This document shows, piece by piece, positions 7,599 to 15,302 of a stretch of 23,711 nucleotides of DNA. The first letter of the stretch is position 1; the number at the start of each line of letters is the position of its first letter. The notes under the pieces are model-generated. The model was not told the DNA's origin. It was given only the letters and a program-made list of their open reading frames with translations, and made no database searches. Origin of the DNA: Solirubrobacterales bacterium (lineage in GTDB: Bacteria > Actinomycetota > Thermoleophilia > Solirubrobacterales > 70-9); the NCBI GenBank assembly GCA_030835185.1, contig JAUQWL010000220.1:1-23711 (forward strand), given 5' to 3'. A program made the position numbers and the translations under genes.

Positions 7599-8641
7599 TC
7601 AGCTCTCTTCCCGCTCGGCGCTCTCTCGATCAGGTCCTCGAGGGCAACTGTGCGGCCGTCTTCGGCGGATCGGTAGGCCGCTTCGATCACCGCCACCGTA
7701 TTACGGCCTTCCTCCATGCCGACCTCCGGGTCCTCGCCGGCGGCGAAAGAGCCGAGGATGGCACCGACCGAACGCCGGACCGACTCGTCCCAGGCATCGC
7801 TGACCGGGTCGTCGAGCCACCTGCCCCCGATCCTCGCCCGCAGCTGCGTGTCGCCGGTCAGGTCGCCCTCGAAGAAGGCCTCGCAGCCGAGGACTTCGGC
7901 CATGCCTTCGCTCGCCTGGATCTCGATCCGGTCGTCGAACATGCCGTCGGGGCCGTGGTAGGAGCCCTGGATCACGCCGGTCGCGCCGCTCTCGAAACCG
8001 AGGGCGATCGAGAACGAATCCTCCGAGCGGGGGTTGTCCATGGTCGCCGTGACCTCCCTCACCGGGCCGCCCAGGGTCAGCGCCATGTAGACCCGGTGGA
8101 CACCGGCATCCATCAGCAGGCCACCACCGACTTTGGTCGAGTCCTCCCGCCAGCCACCGTACTTGCCGCCCATCCAGAGTCGCTCGTAGAGCGAACGCAC
8201 CCGCCCCAGCTCGCCCGCTTCGAGCAGCCCGGCCAGACGCCGGTGTGGCCCGAAGAAGACCTGGTTGTGGGAGATGCCGACCCGGCGGCCGGCCGAGCGG
8301 GCAGCCAGGGCGATCGCGTCGCATCCGTCGAGATCGGTCGCCATCGGCTTTTCGAGGATTACGTCGCAGCCGGCTTCGAGCGAATCGACCGCAACCGGAC
8401 GGTGGAGGTGGTGGGGAAGGCAGATGTCGATCACGTCGATGCCGTTGCCGGCGAGCATCACCGGAATGTCGGAATGAATCTCGACCGAATCGTCAACGCT
8501 CTCGTCGGCGAGAGCACGGTCGAGTTCGCAGACCGCCACCAGCTCTGCGACGGGTGAGTTCCGGATCGCCTGCAGGTGGAGCCGGCCGATCTCACCGAGT
8601 CCGCAGAGCGCTACGCGCAGAGGTCTCTCTTTCGTCTTCAC
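7595..8641 (-). CDS. Gfo/Idh/MocA-family oxidoreductase
   Basis: This 348-aa NAD(P)-dependent oxidoreductase acts on sugars, cyclitols or related polyols. The N-terminal Rossmann fold carries VALCGLGEIGRLH (residues about 9-21), then EKPMA with the conserved catalytic Lys, and the C-terminal domain contains LLMDAGVHRVY with the catalytic Asp/His region. GTG 8641 is chosen because it gives the usual distance to the dinucleotide motif and lies 4 nt after the stop of the preceding gene. The open frame to 8875 would add an Arg/Ser-rich antisense-like leader. Its end overlaps the GntR start by ATGA. Inositol 2-dehydrogenase (IolG)-like or MocA-like activity fits the neighbours but cannot be chosen over other members of this very broad family. 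Confidence 0.9.
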   Translation of the reverse strand: MKTKERPLRVALCGLGEIGRLHLQAIRNSPVAELVAVCELDRALADESVDDSVEIHSDIPVMLAGNGIDVIDICLPHHLHRPVAVDSLEAGCDVILEKPMATDLDGCDAIALAARSAGRRVGISHNQVFFGPHRRLAGLLEAGELGRVRSLYERLWMGGKYGGWREDSTKVGGGLLMDAGVHRVYMALTLGGPVREVTATMDNPRSEDSFSIALGFESGATGVIQGSYHGPDGMFDDRIEIQASEGMAEVLGCEAFFEGDLTGDTQLRARIGGRWLDDPVSDAWDESVRRSVGAILGSFAAGEDPEVGMEEGRNTVAVIEAAYRSAEDGRTVALEDLIERAPSGKRAE

Positions 8642-8645
8642 TCCG

Positions 8646-9458
8646 TCACCCTGTCGCCTTTTCGCCTGCGCTGGGCCCTTCGACCAGTGCTGCGACCTGG
8701 GTGCGGCAGAGCGTCGCCGCGGCCTCCGGGTCGCTGCCGAGGATCTGCTCGTAGTAGCGGTACGCCTCGAACTCGACCGACAGCGCACCGTCGTAGCCGA
8801 CCCGATCGAGTGCGGAGAAAACCTCCGGCCAGGGCACCAGACCCTCGCCGAGCATGCAGAAGAGGAAGTCCTCACCGTCGATGCCGGGCCGCCCGAAGGC
8901 GTCCTTCATGTGGAAGTTGACGATGCGGTCACCCCAGCGTTCGATCAGCCCCGGGATGTCGTCACCGGTCATGACGAAGTGGCTGGGATCGAAACAGACG
9001 GAGACCGGAACCGAGTCGAGTACCCGCTGGGCGCTCACGCCGTCGTGGGCCAGGGTTCCCCAGCACGGTTCGAAGCCGACCTTCACACCGGCATCGCCGG
9101 CGCGCCGGCAGATCTTCTCCAGCGCACCCAGCGCTCTCGACCACGCTTCCTCGTCATCCGCGGCGACGGGGTCTGCGCCTTCCCACAGGTTCGGGCCGGT
9201 CAGCACGTTGACTACCGGGATACCGGCTTCGGCCGCGGCGTCGATCGTGCGCAGGGTCACGTCCAGGGCCTCCTCGCCTCCGGTGACCAGATCCTGGTGG
9301 CAGGCGATCGAGGTCGCCGGAGTGAGCAGGGAGCCGAGGTGGGCCGGAGTCCACTCGACTGCGTCGTAGCCTGCCCCGAGGATCGATTCGAGAACCCGCC
9401 CGGCCGGCCACGCGTCGTAGCCGGGCGTCGCCATGTACGAGATCGCGCGCTGGATCAA
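8646..9458 (-). CDS. Sugar phosphate isomerase/epimerase (xylose isomerase-like TIM barrel)
   Basis: This 270-aa TIM barrel belongs to the AP endonuclease 2/IolE/hydroxypyruvate-isomerase superfamily. Likely metal ligands are visible in barrel order: Glu in VGFEPCWG, Asp/His in VCFDPSHF, His in VNFHMKD and Glu in LSVEFEAYRYY. Such enzymes isomerise, epimerise or dehydrate small keto sugars and polyols. The TTG at 9458 is used as start because it forms a TTGA overlap with the aminotransferase stop; the upstream extension in frame is Arg-rich antisense of that gene. Alternative internal start: ATG of YMATPGYDAW, 8 codons later. Hydroxypyruvate isomerase or an IolE-like role are both compatible. 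Confidence 0.88.
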   Translation of the reverse strand: MIQRAISYMATPGYDAWPAGRVLESILGAGYDAVEWTPAHLGSLLTPATSIACHQDLVTGGEEALDVTLRTIDAAAEAGIPVVNVLTGPNLWEGADPVAADDEEAWSRALGALEKICRRAGDAGVKVGFEPCWGTLAHDGVSAQRVLDSVPVSVCFDPSHFVMTGDDIPGLIERWGDRIVNFHMKDAFGRPGIDGEDFLFCMLGEGLVPWPEVFSALDRVGYDGALSVEFEAYRYYEQILGSDPEAAATLCRTQVAALVEGPSAGEKATG

Positions 9459-10801
9459 AGCGTCGCCTCGACGTCCTTCAGCGCGCGGCCGAACAGCTCG
9501 ACCATCTCTTCTGCATCCTCTTCGCTCACGTTGACCGCAGGCTTGAACTTGGCGACATTGCCGTTCGAGCCGAAGACCGGCCCGGTCTTGCCGATCATCA
9601 GGCCGTGTTCGAGGCACGCCGCCATCAGCAGGTCGGTCTCCTCGAATGCCGGCTCCTTCGTCTCACGGTCGCGGACCAGCTCGACCCCGATCATCAGGCC
9701 CTGGCCGCGGATGTCACCGATCAGCTTCGAGTCCTTCTCGATCTCGGCAAGGCGGTCGACCATCAGCTTGCCGATCCGCTCGGAGTTGGCGGGCAGATCG
9801 TCGCGGACCATGATCTCGACCATCGCCAGGCCGGCCGCGCAGGCCATCGGGTTGCCGGCCTGGGTGAAGCCGTATTCCCACGGCAGCAGTTCCGAGTACT
9901 CGGGGGTGGTGATCGTCGCCGAGAGCGGCAGGCCGCCGCCCAGCGCCTTGCCGAGGATGATCATCTCCGGCTCGATTCCGGCCCTCTCCGAGGCATACAT
10001 CGGACCGCAACGGCAGAGGGAGCCCTGGATCTCGTCGACGATCAGGGGCACCTCGTGGGACTTGGCGATCTCATGCGCCCGTTCGAGATAGCCGTCGGGA
10101 GCGGGGACCATGCCACCGTTGGCCTGGTACGGCTCGACCATCACTCCGGCGGGGCCGTTGATGTGACCGCGTTCGAGGGCGAAGTCGATCGTATCGGCGC
10201 AGGCGAGGTCGCAGGTTTCGCGTTCGAGACCGAGCGGGCAGCGGTAGCAGTTGTAGTTGGGCACCCGCATCTGCCTTGGCAGGTATCGGTCGAGACCCTT
10301 GTTCGCGCCCTCGACCATGCCCGGGTGGACGTAGGTCATTCCGATCGTGGCGAAGGAGCGACCGTGGAAGGCCGCGTCCAGGACGACGAAATCGGTGCCG
10401 CCGGTGGTCCGCATCGCCAGGTGCATCGCACCCTCGACCGCACCCGCGCCCGAGATTCCATAGAGCACCTTCGAGAGCGCGCCGGGGGCGAGCTCGGCCA
10501 GCTTCTTCGCATAGGCCGTCCTCGCTTCGTCCTCGAAGACGGGGGAGACGTAATCGATCTTGCCGAACTGCCGCTCCATCGCCTCCATGATCTCGGGGTG
10601 GCGGAAGCCGAGATTGAGCACCCACTCGGCCGAGATCGCGTCGAGATACTCGTTTCCGTCGGCGTCCTCGACCCGGACACCCTGGCCGTGGACCAGGCCC
10701 ATGTCGACGTCGCCCATGCACTTGATCACGTGGGCGTCCGATTCTTCCCTCAGCCGCTGGGCTGCTCCGTCCGGATCGCGCGGGGGGCTCTCGTGGTTCA
10801 T
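9455..10801 (-). CDS. Class III PLP-dependent aminotransferase
   Basis: This 448-aa protein has the fold and motifs of the GABA/ornithine/2,2-dialkylglycine group. PLP Lys285 sits in IILGKALGGGLP, the PLP-pyridine Asp256 in LIVDEIQG, and HGRSFATIG at about 146-154. A Cys-rich insert NCYRCPLGLERETCDLACA (C185, C188, C197, C201) occurs in part of this family. Two oddities: SGAGAVEGAMHLAM replaces the usual SG(A/S)EAVE..., so the common Glu is Gly120, and DEIQGSLCRCG replaces the usual DEVQTGxGRTG. These suggest a specialised substrate. ATG 10801 is preceded by AAAGGA. It lies 28 nt after the ThDP-enzyme stop and overlaps the TIM-barrel start. Alanine-glyoxylate, taurine-pyruvate, GABA or amino-cyclitol transamination are all possible. 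Confidence 0.92.
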   Translation of the reverse strand: MNHESPPRDPDGAAQRLREESDAHVIKCMGDVDMGLVHGQGVRVEDADGNEYLDAISAEWVLNLGFRHPEIMEAMERQFGKIDYVSPVFEDEARTAYAKKLAELAPGALSKVLYGISGAGAVEGAMHLAMRTTGGTDFVVLDAAFHGRSFATIGMTYVHPGMVEGANKGLDRYLPRQMRVPNYNCYRCPLGLERETCDLACADTIDFALERGHINGPAGVMVEPYQANGGMVPAPDGYLERAHEIAKSHEVPLIVDEIQGSLCRCGPMYASERAGIEPEMIILGKALGGGLPLSATITTPEYSELLPWEYGFTQAGNPMACAAGLAMVEIMVRDDLPANSERIGKLMVDRLAEIEKDSKLIGDIRGQGLMIGVELVRDRETKEPAFEETDLLMAACLEHGLMIGKTGPVFGSNGNVAKFKPAVNVSEEDAEEMVELFGRALKDVEATL

Positions 10802-10829
10802 CGCATATTCCTTTCGTATCCTCGCCCGG

Positions 10830-12584
10830 CTACGGCAGGTAGGCCGGTTTGGGCAGGTCCCAGTGGCCGATGTTCACGCCTTCAGTATTGACCGGCTCAC
10901 GGTCGGTCATGAACTCGATCAGGTACGGGCCGTCGGAGGCCATCGCCCTGCCGACCGCACCGGCGATCTGATCCGGTGTGGTCACCTTCTCGGCACCGCA
11001 GTTGTAGGCCTTGGCGATCTGGGTGAAGTCGACCGGCATCAGCTGGTCGCCCTTGCGCGAGCGGAACTCGGTCGCGAATCCGCGGTCTTCACCGAACATG
11101 CCCCGCTGGAAATCGCGGATCGAGAGCCAGCCGGTGTTGTTGATGCAGGCGATGATCACGGCGGCACCTGTTTCGGCGGCGACCGCGAGCTCCTGGACGG
11201 TCATCTGCAGGTCGCCGTCTCCGGCGAAGCCGACCACCGGGCGATCCGGCTGGGCGAGCTTCGCGCCGATCGCCGCCGGCAGGGTGTAGCCCATGGTCGA
11301 GTAACCACCCGGGCTCAGCCAGGTGCGGGGCTCGTAGCTCAGGAACTCCTGGAAGGCCTGGATCTGCGGATGGCCGGCCGAAGCGATCGCGATCGCTTCG
11401 CGGGGCAGCAGGTCCCTCATCGAGTGCAGCACCCGGCTCAGCGAGAGCTCGTCTGTCCAGCGGCCGGTGAGCATTTCGTGCCACTTGGCCCGCCAGGTCC
11501 TGATCTCATCCCGGTAGTCGGGACGGGTGACGCCTTCGGGCCCGCCACGGTCGGTCAGCGCGTCGAGCAGGTCGCCGAGGCCGGCCTTGGCGTCGCAGAC
11601 CGCGCCGATCGCCGTCGGGTAGTTCTTGCCGATCTCGGTCGCGTCGATGTCGAGGTGGATCAGCTCGGTCGGCGGGATCGAGAAGCTCATGCCGTCCATG
11701 TAGGAGGAGGAGGTCTGCTCGGCGAAGCGGGTGCCGACCGCCAGGATCACGTCGGCCTCGCGGGTCATGTGGTTGCCGACCGCGGTTCCGTTCGCACCGG
11801 TGTGTTCGGCATCCAGCGGGTGGTCTTCGGGGAAGATGCCCTTGCCCATCATGGTCACCACGACGGCGGCGTCGAGGTACTCGGCGACCTTGCGGACCTC
11901 TTCGGCGGCCTTCGCCTCGAGGCAGCCGCCTCCGGCGAGGATCACCGGGCGTCTGGCGGCGAGCAGCTTGGCGGCGGCCGCGTCCATCGCGTCCGGATCG
12001 GGCCGCACGGCGCGAAATTCGGGACGGCGTTCGGCCGGATCCGGCAGAGGCTTGTCGGTGACCTCCGCCTGCAGGTCGATCGGGACCTCGATGTGAACCG
12101 GGCCGGGTCGGCCGGTGAGGGCGGTGTTCATCGCCCGCGGCAGGACGTCGGCCAGGAGGTCGACGTGCTGGACGTCCCAGTTGCGCTTCGTCATCGGCTG
12201 GAGGATGTGCGGGAAGACGTTGTCCTGCTGGCGCTCGAGTTCCTGGAGGACGCCGCGGCCGAGCATGTAGGTCTGCGGCCCGCCGGTGAACGAGATCATC
12301 GGGATCGAGTCGACGAACGCGGTCGCCAGGCCGGTCGCGATGTTGAGCGAACCCGGGCCGATCGATGTCAGCGTCGCCAACGGCCTGCCGGAGGCGCGGT
12401 AGTAGGCGTCCGCCATGTGGGCGGCTGCCTGCTCGTGACGGGGGGAGATCACCGTGATCCTGTCCTTGCGGTCCTTGAAGGCGTCGAAGGCCCCCATGTC
12501 GCCGTGTCCGGGGATTCCGAACACGTAGGGGATCTCTTCCGAGATCAGATACTCCGCGATGAATTCTCCGCCTGTCAGTCCCAC
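10830..12584 (-). CDS. Thiamine diphosphate-dependent enzyme (acetolactate synthase/glyoxylate carboligase/IolD-like)
   Basis: This 584-aa enzyme has the three-domain POX/AHAS layout. The N-terminal PYR domain has FGIPGHGDMG and catalytic Glu51 in ISPRHEQAAAHMADAYYRAS, with SIGPGSLNIATGLATAF after it. A central domain follows (about 190-320), then the C-terminal PP domain with the ThDP/Mg motif GDGDLQMTV (from 455) and INN (482-483). GTG 12584 is chosen over the frame opening at 12629 because AGGAG lies just upstream at 12592-12596. As first gene it sets the operon. The family covers C-C ligases (acetolactate, tartronate semialdehyde), sulfoacetaldehyde acetyltransferase and the cyclic dione hydrolase IolD; the GHG and SxGPG features lean towards the IolD/carboligase side but do not settle the reaction. 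Confidence 0.9.
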   Translation of the reverse strand: MGLTGGEFIAEYLISEEIPYVFGIPGHGDMGAFDAFKDRKDRITVISPRHEQAAAHMADAYYRASGRPLATLTSIGPGSLNIATGLATAFVDSIPMISFTGGPQTYMLGRGVLQELERQQDNVFPHILQPMTKRNWDVQHVDLLADVLPRAMNTALTGRPGPVHIEVPIDLQAEVTDKPLPDPAERRPEFRAVRPDPDAMDAAAAKLLAARRPVILAGGGCLEAKAAEEVRKVAEYLDAAVVVTMMGKGIFPEDHPLDAEHTGANGTAVGNHMTREADVILAVGTRFAEQTSSSYMDGMSFSIPPTELIHLDIDATEIGKNYPTAIGAVCDAKAGLGDLLDALTDRGGPEGVTRPDYRDEIRTWRAKWHEMLTGRWTDELSLSRVLHSMRDLLPREAIAIASAGHPQIQAFQEFLSYEPRTWLSPGGYSTMGYTLPAAIGAKLAQPDRPVVGFAGDGDLQMTVQELAVAAETGAAVIIACINNTGWLSIRDFQRGMFGEDRGFATEFRSRKGDQLMPVDFTQIAKAYNCGAEKVTTPDQIAGAVGRAMASDGPYLIEFMTDREPVNTEGVNIGHWDLPKPAYLP

Positions 12585-12632
12585 AAAAAGCTCCTCTCTC
12601 GAAAACGCTGCCGGCGCGTCTTTCCGCAAGAC

Positions 12633-12651
12633 GCATTCCCGTTCGGGATGC
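12633..12651. promoter_or_regulatory. Imperfect inverted repeat in the divergent promoter region
   Basis: GCATTCCC (12633-12640) and CGGGATGC (12644-12651) form an inverted repeat around GTT, with one bulged base. It lies between the ThDP-enzyme start and the 12-bp palindrome. It could be a second operator or a hairpin in the 5' leader of the ThDP-enzyme transcript. Confidence 0.4.
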
Positions 12652-12656
12652 AGTGG

Positions 12657-12668
12657 GTAACATGTTAC
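12657..12668. promoter_or_regulatory. Perfect 12-bp palindrome, candidate GntR/FCD operator
   Basis: GTAACATGTTAC is a perfect palindrome in the 134-bp region between divergent starts (12584 minus, 12719 plus). I noticed no second copy in the window. FCD-type GntR operators are short AT-centred dyads with outer GT...AC, so this fits in form. The link to the regulator at 6828-7598 is inference from operon membership. Confidence 0.6.
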
Positions 12669-12718
12669 GCAGATTGCCGGTCCGAACGCAAGGACCGACC
12701 TGATACGAGGGGATTGAT

Positions 12719-14158
12719 TTGGAGAGGTCGACCGGACAGCACAGAGTTGAGCGTGTCGGAGAAGCCGAGGGGCCGGCCGAGGAGCTCTCGCGCGTCCTCC
12801 CCGCTGCGCAGGTGTTCACGCGCGACTCGATCAGAGGCGAGGTGCTCAGCGACGGCAGCGCCAACCGCGGCGTCACCGGCACCGCCGACGCACTTGTCGA
12901 GCCGGCCTCGGCCGAAGAGGTCGCCGCGGTGATGGCCTTCTGTTACGACCGGGACCTGCCGCTGGTGACCCGTGGCGGCGGCACCGGGCTGGCCGGCGGG
13001 GCCGTTCCCTCCGGCGGCGTGGTGCTTTCGCTGGAGCGCATGGACAAGGTGCGCTCGATCGATCCCGGCCTCTGGCGGATGGAGGTCGAAGCCGGGGTGA
13101 CGACCGGCACGGTTCACCGCAAGGCACTCGAGAACGGACTGCTGTTCCCTCCCGATCCCGGAGCGAGCGAGCAGTCGACCATCGGAGGCAACGTCGCCAC
13201 CAATGCCGGCGGCCCGCACGCCTTCCGGTACGGGGTCACCGGCCGGTGGGTGACCGGCCTCGAGGTCGTCACCCCTCCCGGCAACATCATCCGCACCGGT
13301 GGAGCGGTCCGCAAGGATGTCGCCGGGCTCGACCTGACCAACCTGATGATCGGCTCTGAAGGCACGCTCGGCGTCGTCACCGCCGCCTGGCTCCGGCTGG
13401 TCCCGGCACCCGAGGCCCGCGGCGTCGTGGTCGCTTTCTTCGACGGCGCCGAGTCCGGCTGCGAGGCGATCCTCGCGGTGATGGCCTCCGGAGTCCAGCC
13501 GACCGCACTCGAGTTCCTCGACCGCGGCACCCTGGCCTCGAGCCTCGGATCCTTCCCGTTCGACGCACCGGCCGATCCGGGCTTCGCAGTACTCGCCGAA
13601 GCCGACGGCTCGCAGACCGAGGTCGAGCGGGTCCTTGCCGAACTGAACGAAGCGATGGGCGTGGGAAGCGAGACAGGTGCCGCGATGTCCGCCCTGACGA
13701 TCACGGAGCGAAGCGATGCCGATGCCCTTTGGACCTGGCGCGACGGGGTCTCCTATGCGGTCGCGGCCCAGCGCGGCGGCAAGATCTCCGAAGACATCGT
13801 GGTCCCGGTCGACCGGCTGATCGATGCGGTCGAAGGCACCGTCGCCATCGGCGAGCGACACGGACTCGAAGCCTGCTCCTGGGGTCACGCCGGAGACGGC
13901 AACGTCCACTCCACCTTCCTGGTCGACCTCAGTGACCCGGACCAGATGAAGCGCGGCAGAGCCGCATCGAGCGAACTGTTCGAGATGGCGATCCGCCTCG
14001 GCGGATCGATCAGCGGCGAGCACGGGATCGGCAGCCTCAAGACTTCTCACGTGAAAGCGGCGCTCGGAGACACGGTGGTCAACCTTCAGGCGGAGATCAA
14101 GCGGGCCTTCGACCCCAAACTCCTGCTCAACCCCGGCAAGAAGATCCCGCTGGTCTGA
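12719..14158 (+). CDS. FAD-linked 2-hydroxyacid dehydrogenase, glycolate oxidase GlcD-like
   Basis: This 479-aa flavoprotein of the FAD-linked oxidase (VAO/PCMH) family probably oxidises a D-2-hydroxyacid such as glycolate or D-lactate to the 2-oxo acid. The FAD-binding part (about residues 58-235) shows RGGGTGLAGGAVPSGG, PPDPGASEQSTIGGNVATNA and GSEGTLGVVT. The C-terminal cap ends with GHAGDGNVH and SGEHGIGSLK, the usual FAD-oxidase C signature. TTG 12719 has AGGGGA 5 nt upstream. It is divergent from the ThDP-enzyme operon with a shared 134-bp promoter region, so it probably belongs to the same pathway. GlcE and GlcF partners are absent here, as in many single-gene D-lactate/glycolate dehydrogenases. 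Confidence 0.92.
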   Translation: MERSTGQHRVERVGEAEGPAEELSRVLPAAQVFTRDSIRGEVLSDGSANRGVTGTADALVEPASAEEVAAVMAFCYDRDLPLVTRGGGTGLAGGAVPSGGVVLSLERMDKVRSIDPGLWRMEVEAGVTTGTVHRKALENGLLFPPDPGASEQSTIGGNVATNAGGPHAFRYGVTGRWVTGLEVVTPPGNIIRTGGAVRKDVAGLDLTNLMIGSEGTLGVVTAAWLRLVPAPEARGVVVAFFDGAESGCEAILAVMASGVQPTALEFLDRGTLASSLGSFPFDAPADPGFAVLAEADGSQTEVERVLAELNEAMGVGSETGAAMSALTITERSDADALWTWRDGVSYAVAAQRGGKISEDIVVPVDRLIDAVEGTVAIGERHGLEACSWGHAGDGNVHSTFLVDLSDPDQMKRGRAASSELFEMAIRLGGSISGEHGIGSLKTSHVKAALGDTVVNLQAEIKRAFDPKLLLNPGKKIPLV

Positions 14159-14168
14159 ACCCGGAAGC

Positions 14169-14187
14169 GGCAGCTCAACCGGCTGCC
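14169..14187 (+). terminator. Terminator-like hairpin after the GlcD-like gene
   Basis: GGCAGC (14169-14174) and GCTGCC (14182-14187) make a perfect 6-bp stem with a 7-nt loop, 10 nt after the stop. An alternative stem, CCGGCT (14179-14184) with AGCCGG (14199-14204), overlaps it. No T-run follows, so termination activity is uncertain. Confidence 0.35.
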
Positions 14188-14378
14188 CTGCCGTCCTGAG
14201 CCGGACGACTCTGGAACCTGCTCCCGAAATTGAAGAGCCAGGTCGTATGGAGGAGTGCAACTACCGCCTTCCTACTGGTTTATGGAGTCGAATAACGGTG
14301 GCACGGAGGAGTCAGTCCCGCCGCTGCCGCCCGGTGTTCTCCCCGGAGGACATGGTGGGGAAAGGGAGGGAGTTCGGG

Positions 14379-14403
14379 GGCCCGGTCCGACAAGGACCGG
14401 GCC
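14379..14403. terminator. Strong GC hairpin between convergent genes
   Basis: GGCCCGGTCC (14379-14388) and GGACCGGGCC (14394-14403) form a perfect 10-bp stem with loop GACAA. It lies in the convergent gap and could end transcripts from both sides. There is no adjacent T-run; TTTT comes about 10 nt later on the plus strand. Actinobacterial terminators often lack a U-tract. Confidence 0.55.
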
Positions 14404-14482
14404 ACTCGGCTCCGTTTTCGTCGCGACGGATCGTTCGCGGCGACCCCTTCGAGCGGAACGCCCGTGTGGCAGAGCAGCCTGA

Positions 14483-15226
14483 TCAGGCGCTGCGGGGGCC
14501 GGGCACGTTGCGGAAGCGAAACTCCTGCGCCTCCATGCCGGCCTGGACGAAGTGGCACTGACCCCCTGCCTCGAGACCGAATAGACCGACGATCGCATCG
14601 ACGACGGTCTCGACCGGGATGACCGGGACGCCCCCTTCGCTCAGACCACCCTTGATCGGATCGATGATCCGGGTGTCGGCGAAGCCGGGACAGATCGCGT
14701 TGAAGTGGATTCCCTCGGGGGCCAGCACCGGACCGAGCGAACGGGTCAGCCCGGCGACCGCATGTTTGTTCGCCGCGTAGATCGGGTCGTACGGAACCGG
14801 TGCCAGCCCGGCCAGCGACGAGGTCGCCACGATCGATCCGCCACCACGCTCGCGCAGCGCCGGCACCACCGCGTTCAGGCCGAAAACGACACCGTCGAGG
14901 TTGACGCCCATCGCCCGGCGGTAGGCGTCGAGATCGAAATGATCGATCAGCCCGCAGCCGGTCGCCACCCCGGCGTTGAGAAAGGCGAAGTCGAGTCCGC
15001 CGAACTTCTCGACCGCCAGTGCAACCGCCGCCTCACTCGCCTCGGGCAGGCTGACGTCGGCCTCGATGAACACCGCCCCGAATTCTTCGGCGGCCTGTCC
15101 ACCGGGATCGGCTTCGATGTCGGCAAGCACCACCCTGGCTCCCCCGCCGGCGAGCCGGGCCGCCGTGGCGCGCCCCAGACCGTTGGCTCCCCCGGTAACC
15201 AGCGCCACCTTGCCTTCAAAGTCCAT
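14483..15226 (-). CDS. Short-chain dehydrogenase/reductase (SDR)
   Basis: This 247-aa classical SDR is an NAD(P)-dependent oxidoreductase. It has the cofactor motif TGGANGLGRA (residues about 11-20), acidic D36 in LADIEAD that favours NAD(H), NAG in FLNAGVATG, the catalytic Ser in SIVATSSLAGL and YAANK (Tyr and Lys of the active site). Length is typical. It is divergent from the acyl-CoA synthetase gene, with 140 bp between starts holding palindromic sequences. Lipid, steroid or alcohol substrates are all possible; adjacency to an acyl-CoA ligase suggests a role in fatty-acid or related acyl metabolism. No strong Shine-Dalgarno precedes ATG 15226. Confidence 0.92.
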   Translation of the reverse strand: MDFEGKVALVTGGANGLGRATAARLAGGGARVVLADIEADPGGQAAEEFGAVFIEADVSLPEASEAAVALAVEKFGGLDFAFLNAGVATGCGLIDHFDLDAYRRAMGVNLDGVVFGLNAVVPALRERGGGSIVATSSLAGLAPVPYDPIYAANKHAVAGLTRSLGPVLAPEGIHFNAICPGFADTRIIDPIKGGLSEGGVPVIPVETVVDAIVGLFGLEAGGQCHFVQAGMEAQEFRFRNVPGPRSA

Positions 15227-15253
15227 GCCGGAGAGTCTCGCAAAGGGTATGGA

Positions 15254-15265
15254 GGGTACGTACCC
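15254..15265. promoter_or_regulatory. Perfect 12-bp palindrome upstream of the SDR gene
   Basis: GGGTACGTACCC is a perfect palindrome 28-39 bp upstream of the SDR start and about 100 bp upstream of the acyl-CoA synthetase start. Its position fits an operator covering the SDR promoter. TetR-family regulators often bind such dyads near fatty-acid genes, but no regulator is encoded nearby, so this is inference. Confidence 0.45.
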
Positions 15266-15302
15266 GGGGGCCGCAGGTTGCCCGGGGCACGCGCGATTCT
15301 CG

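Larger units (their letters stand above)
14159..14482. other. Convergent intergenic region without a supported gene
   Basis: These 324 bp lie between the ends of the GlcD-like gene (plus) and the short-chain dehydrogenase (minus). Short open frames occur on both strands, but they overlap each other, have Arg/Pro/Gly-rich translations and recognisable starts only by chance. What I do see is two hairpins, listed separately. The region 14205-14375 shows nothing I can name. Confidence 0.6.

Noticed and set aside
7595..8875. Long form of the oxidoreductase (426 aa)
   Set aside because: The 78 extra residues are Arg/Ser-rich antisense-like sequence over the isomerase gene. GTG 8641 gives the normal family N-terminus.
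5407..12584. Assignment of the operon as a taurine/sulfonate pathway
   Set aside because: Only the aminotransferase and ThDP classes match. The isomerase and Gfo/Idh/MocA members have no place there, and no phosphotransacetylase or sulfonate transporter is seen. Kept only as a weak alternative.
10560..12932. 790-aa open frame on the plus strand
   Set aside because: It lies antisense to the aminotransferase and ThDP-enzyme genes, both with full catalytic motifs. Its translation is Asp/Arg/Gly/His-rich without any motif, as expected of a shadow frame in GC-rich DNA.
12665..14260. 531-aa open frame on the minus strand
   Set aside because: It is antisense to the GlcD-like gene, which has clear FAD-binding motifs. 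No family features are visible in the antisense product.
14247..14598. Several overlapping short frames of 75-108 aa on both strands
   Set aside because: They overlap one another and the 3' end of the SDR gene, have no ribosome-binding site decisive for any of them and show low-complexity Arg/Pro/Gly translations.
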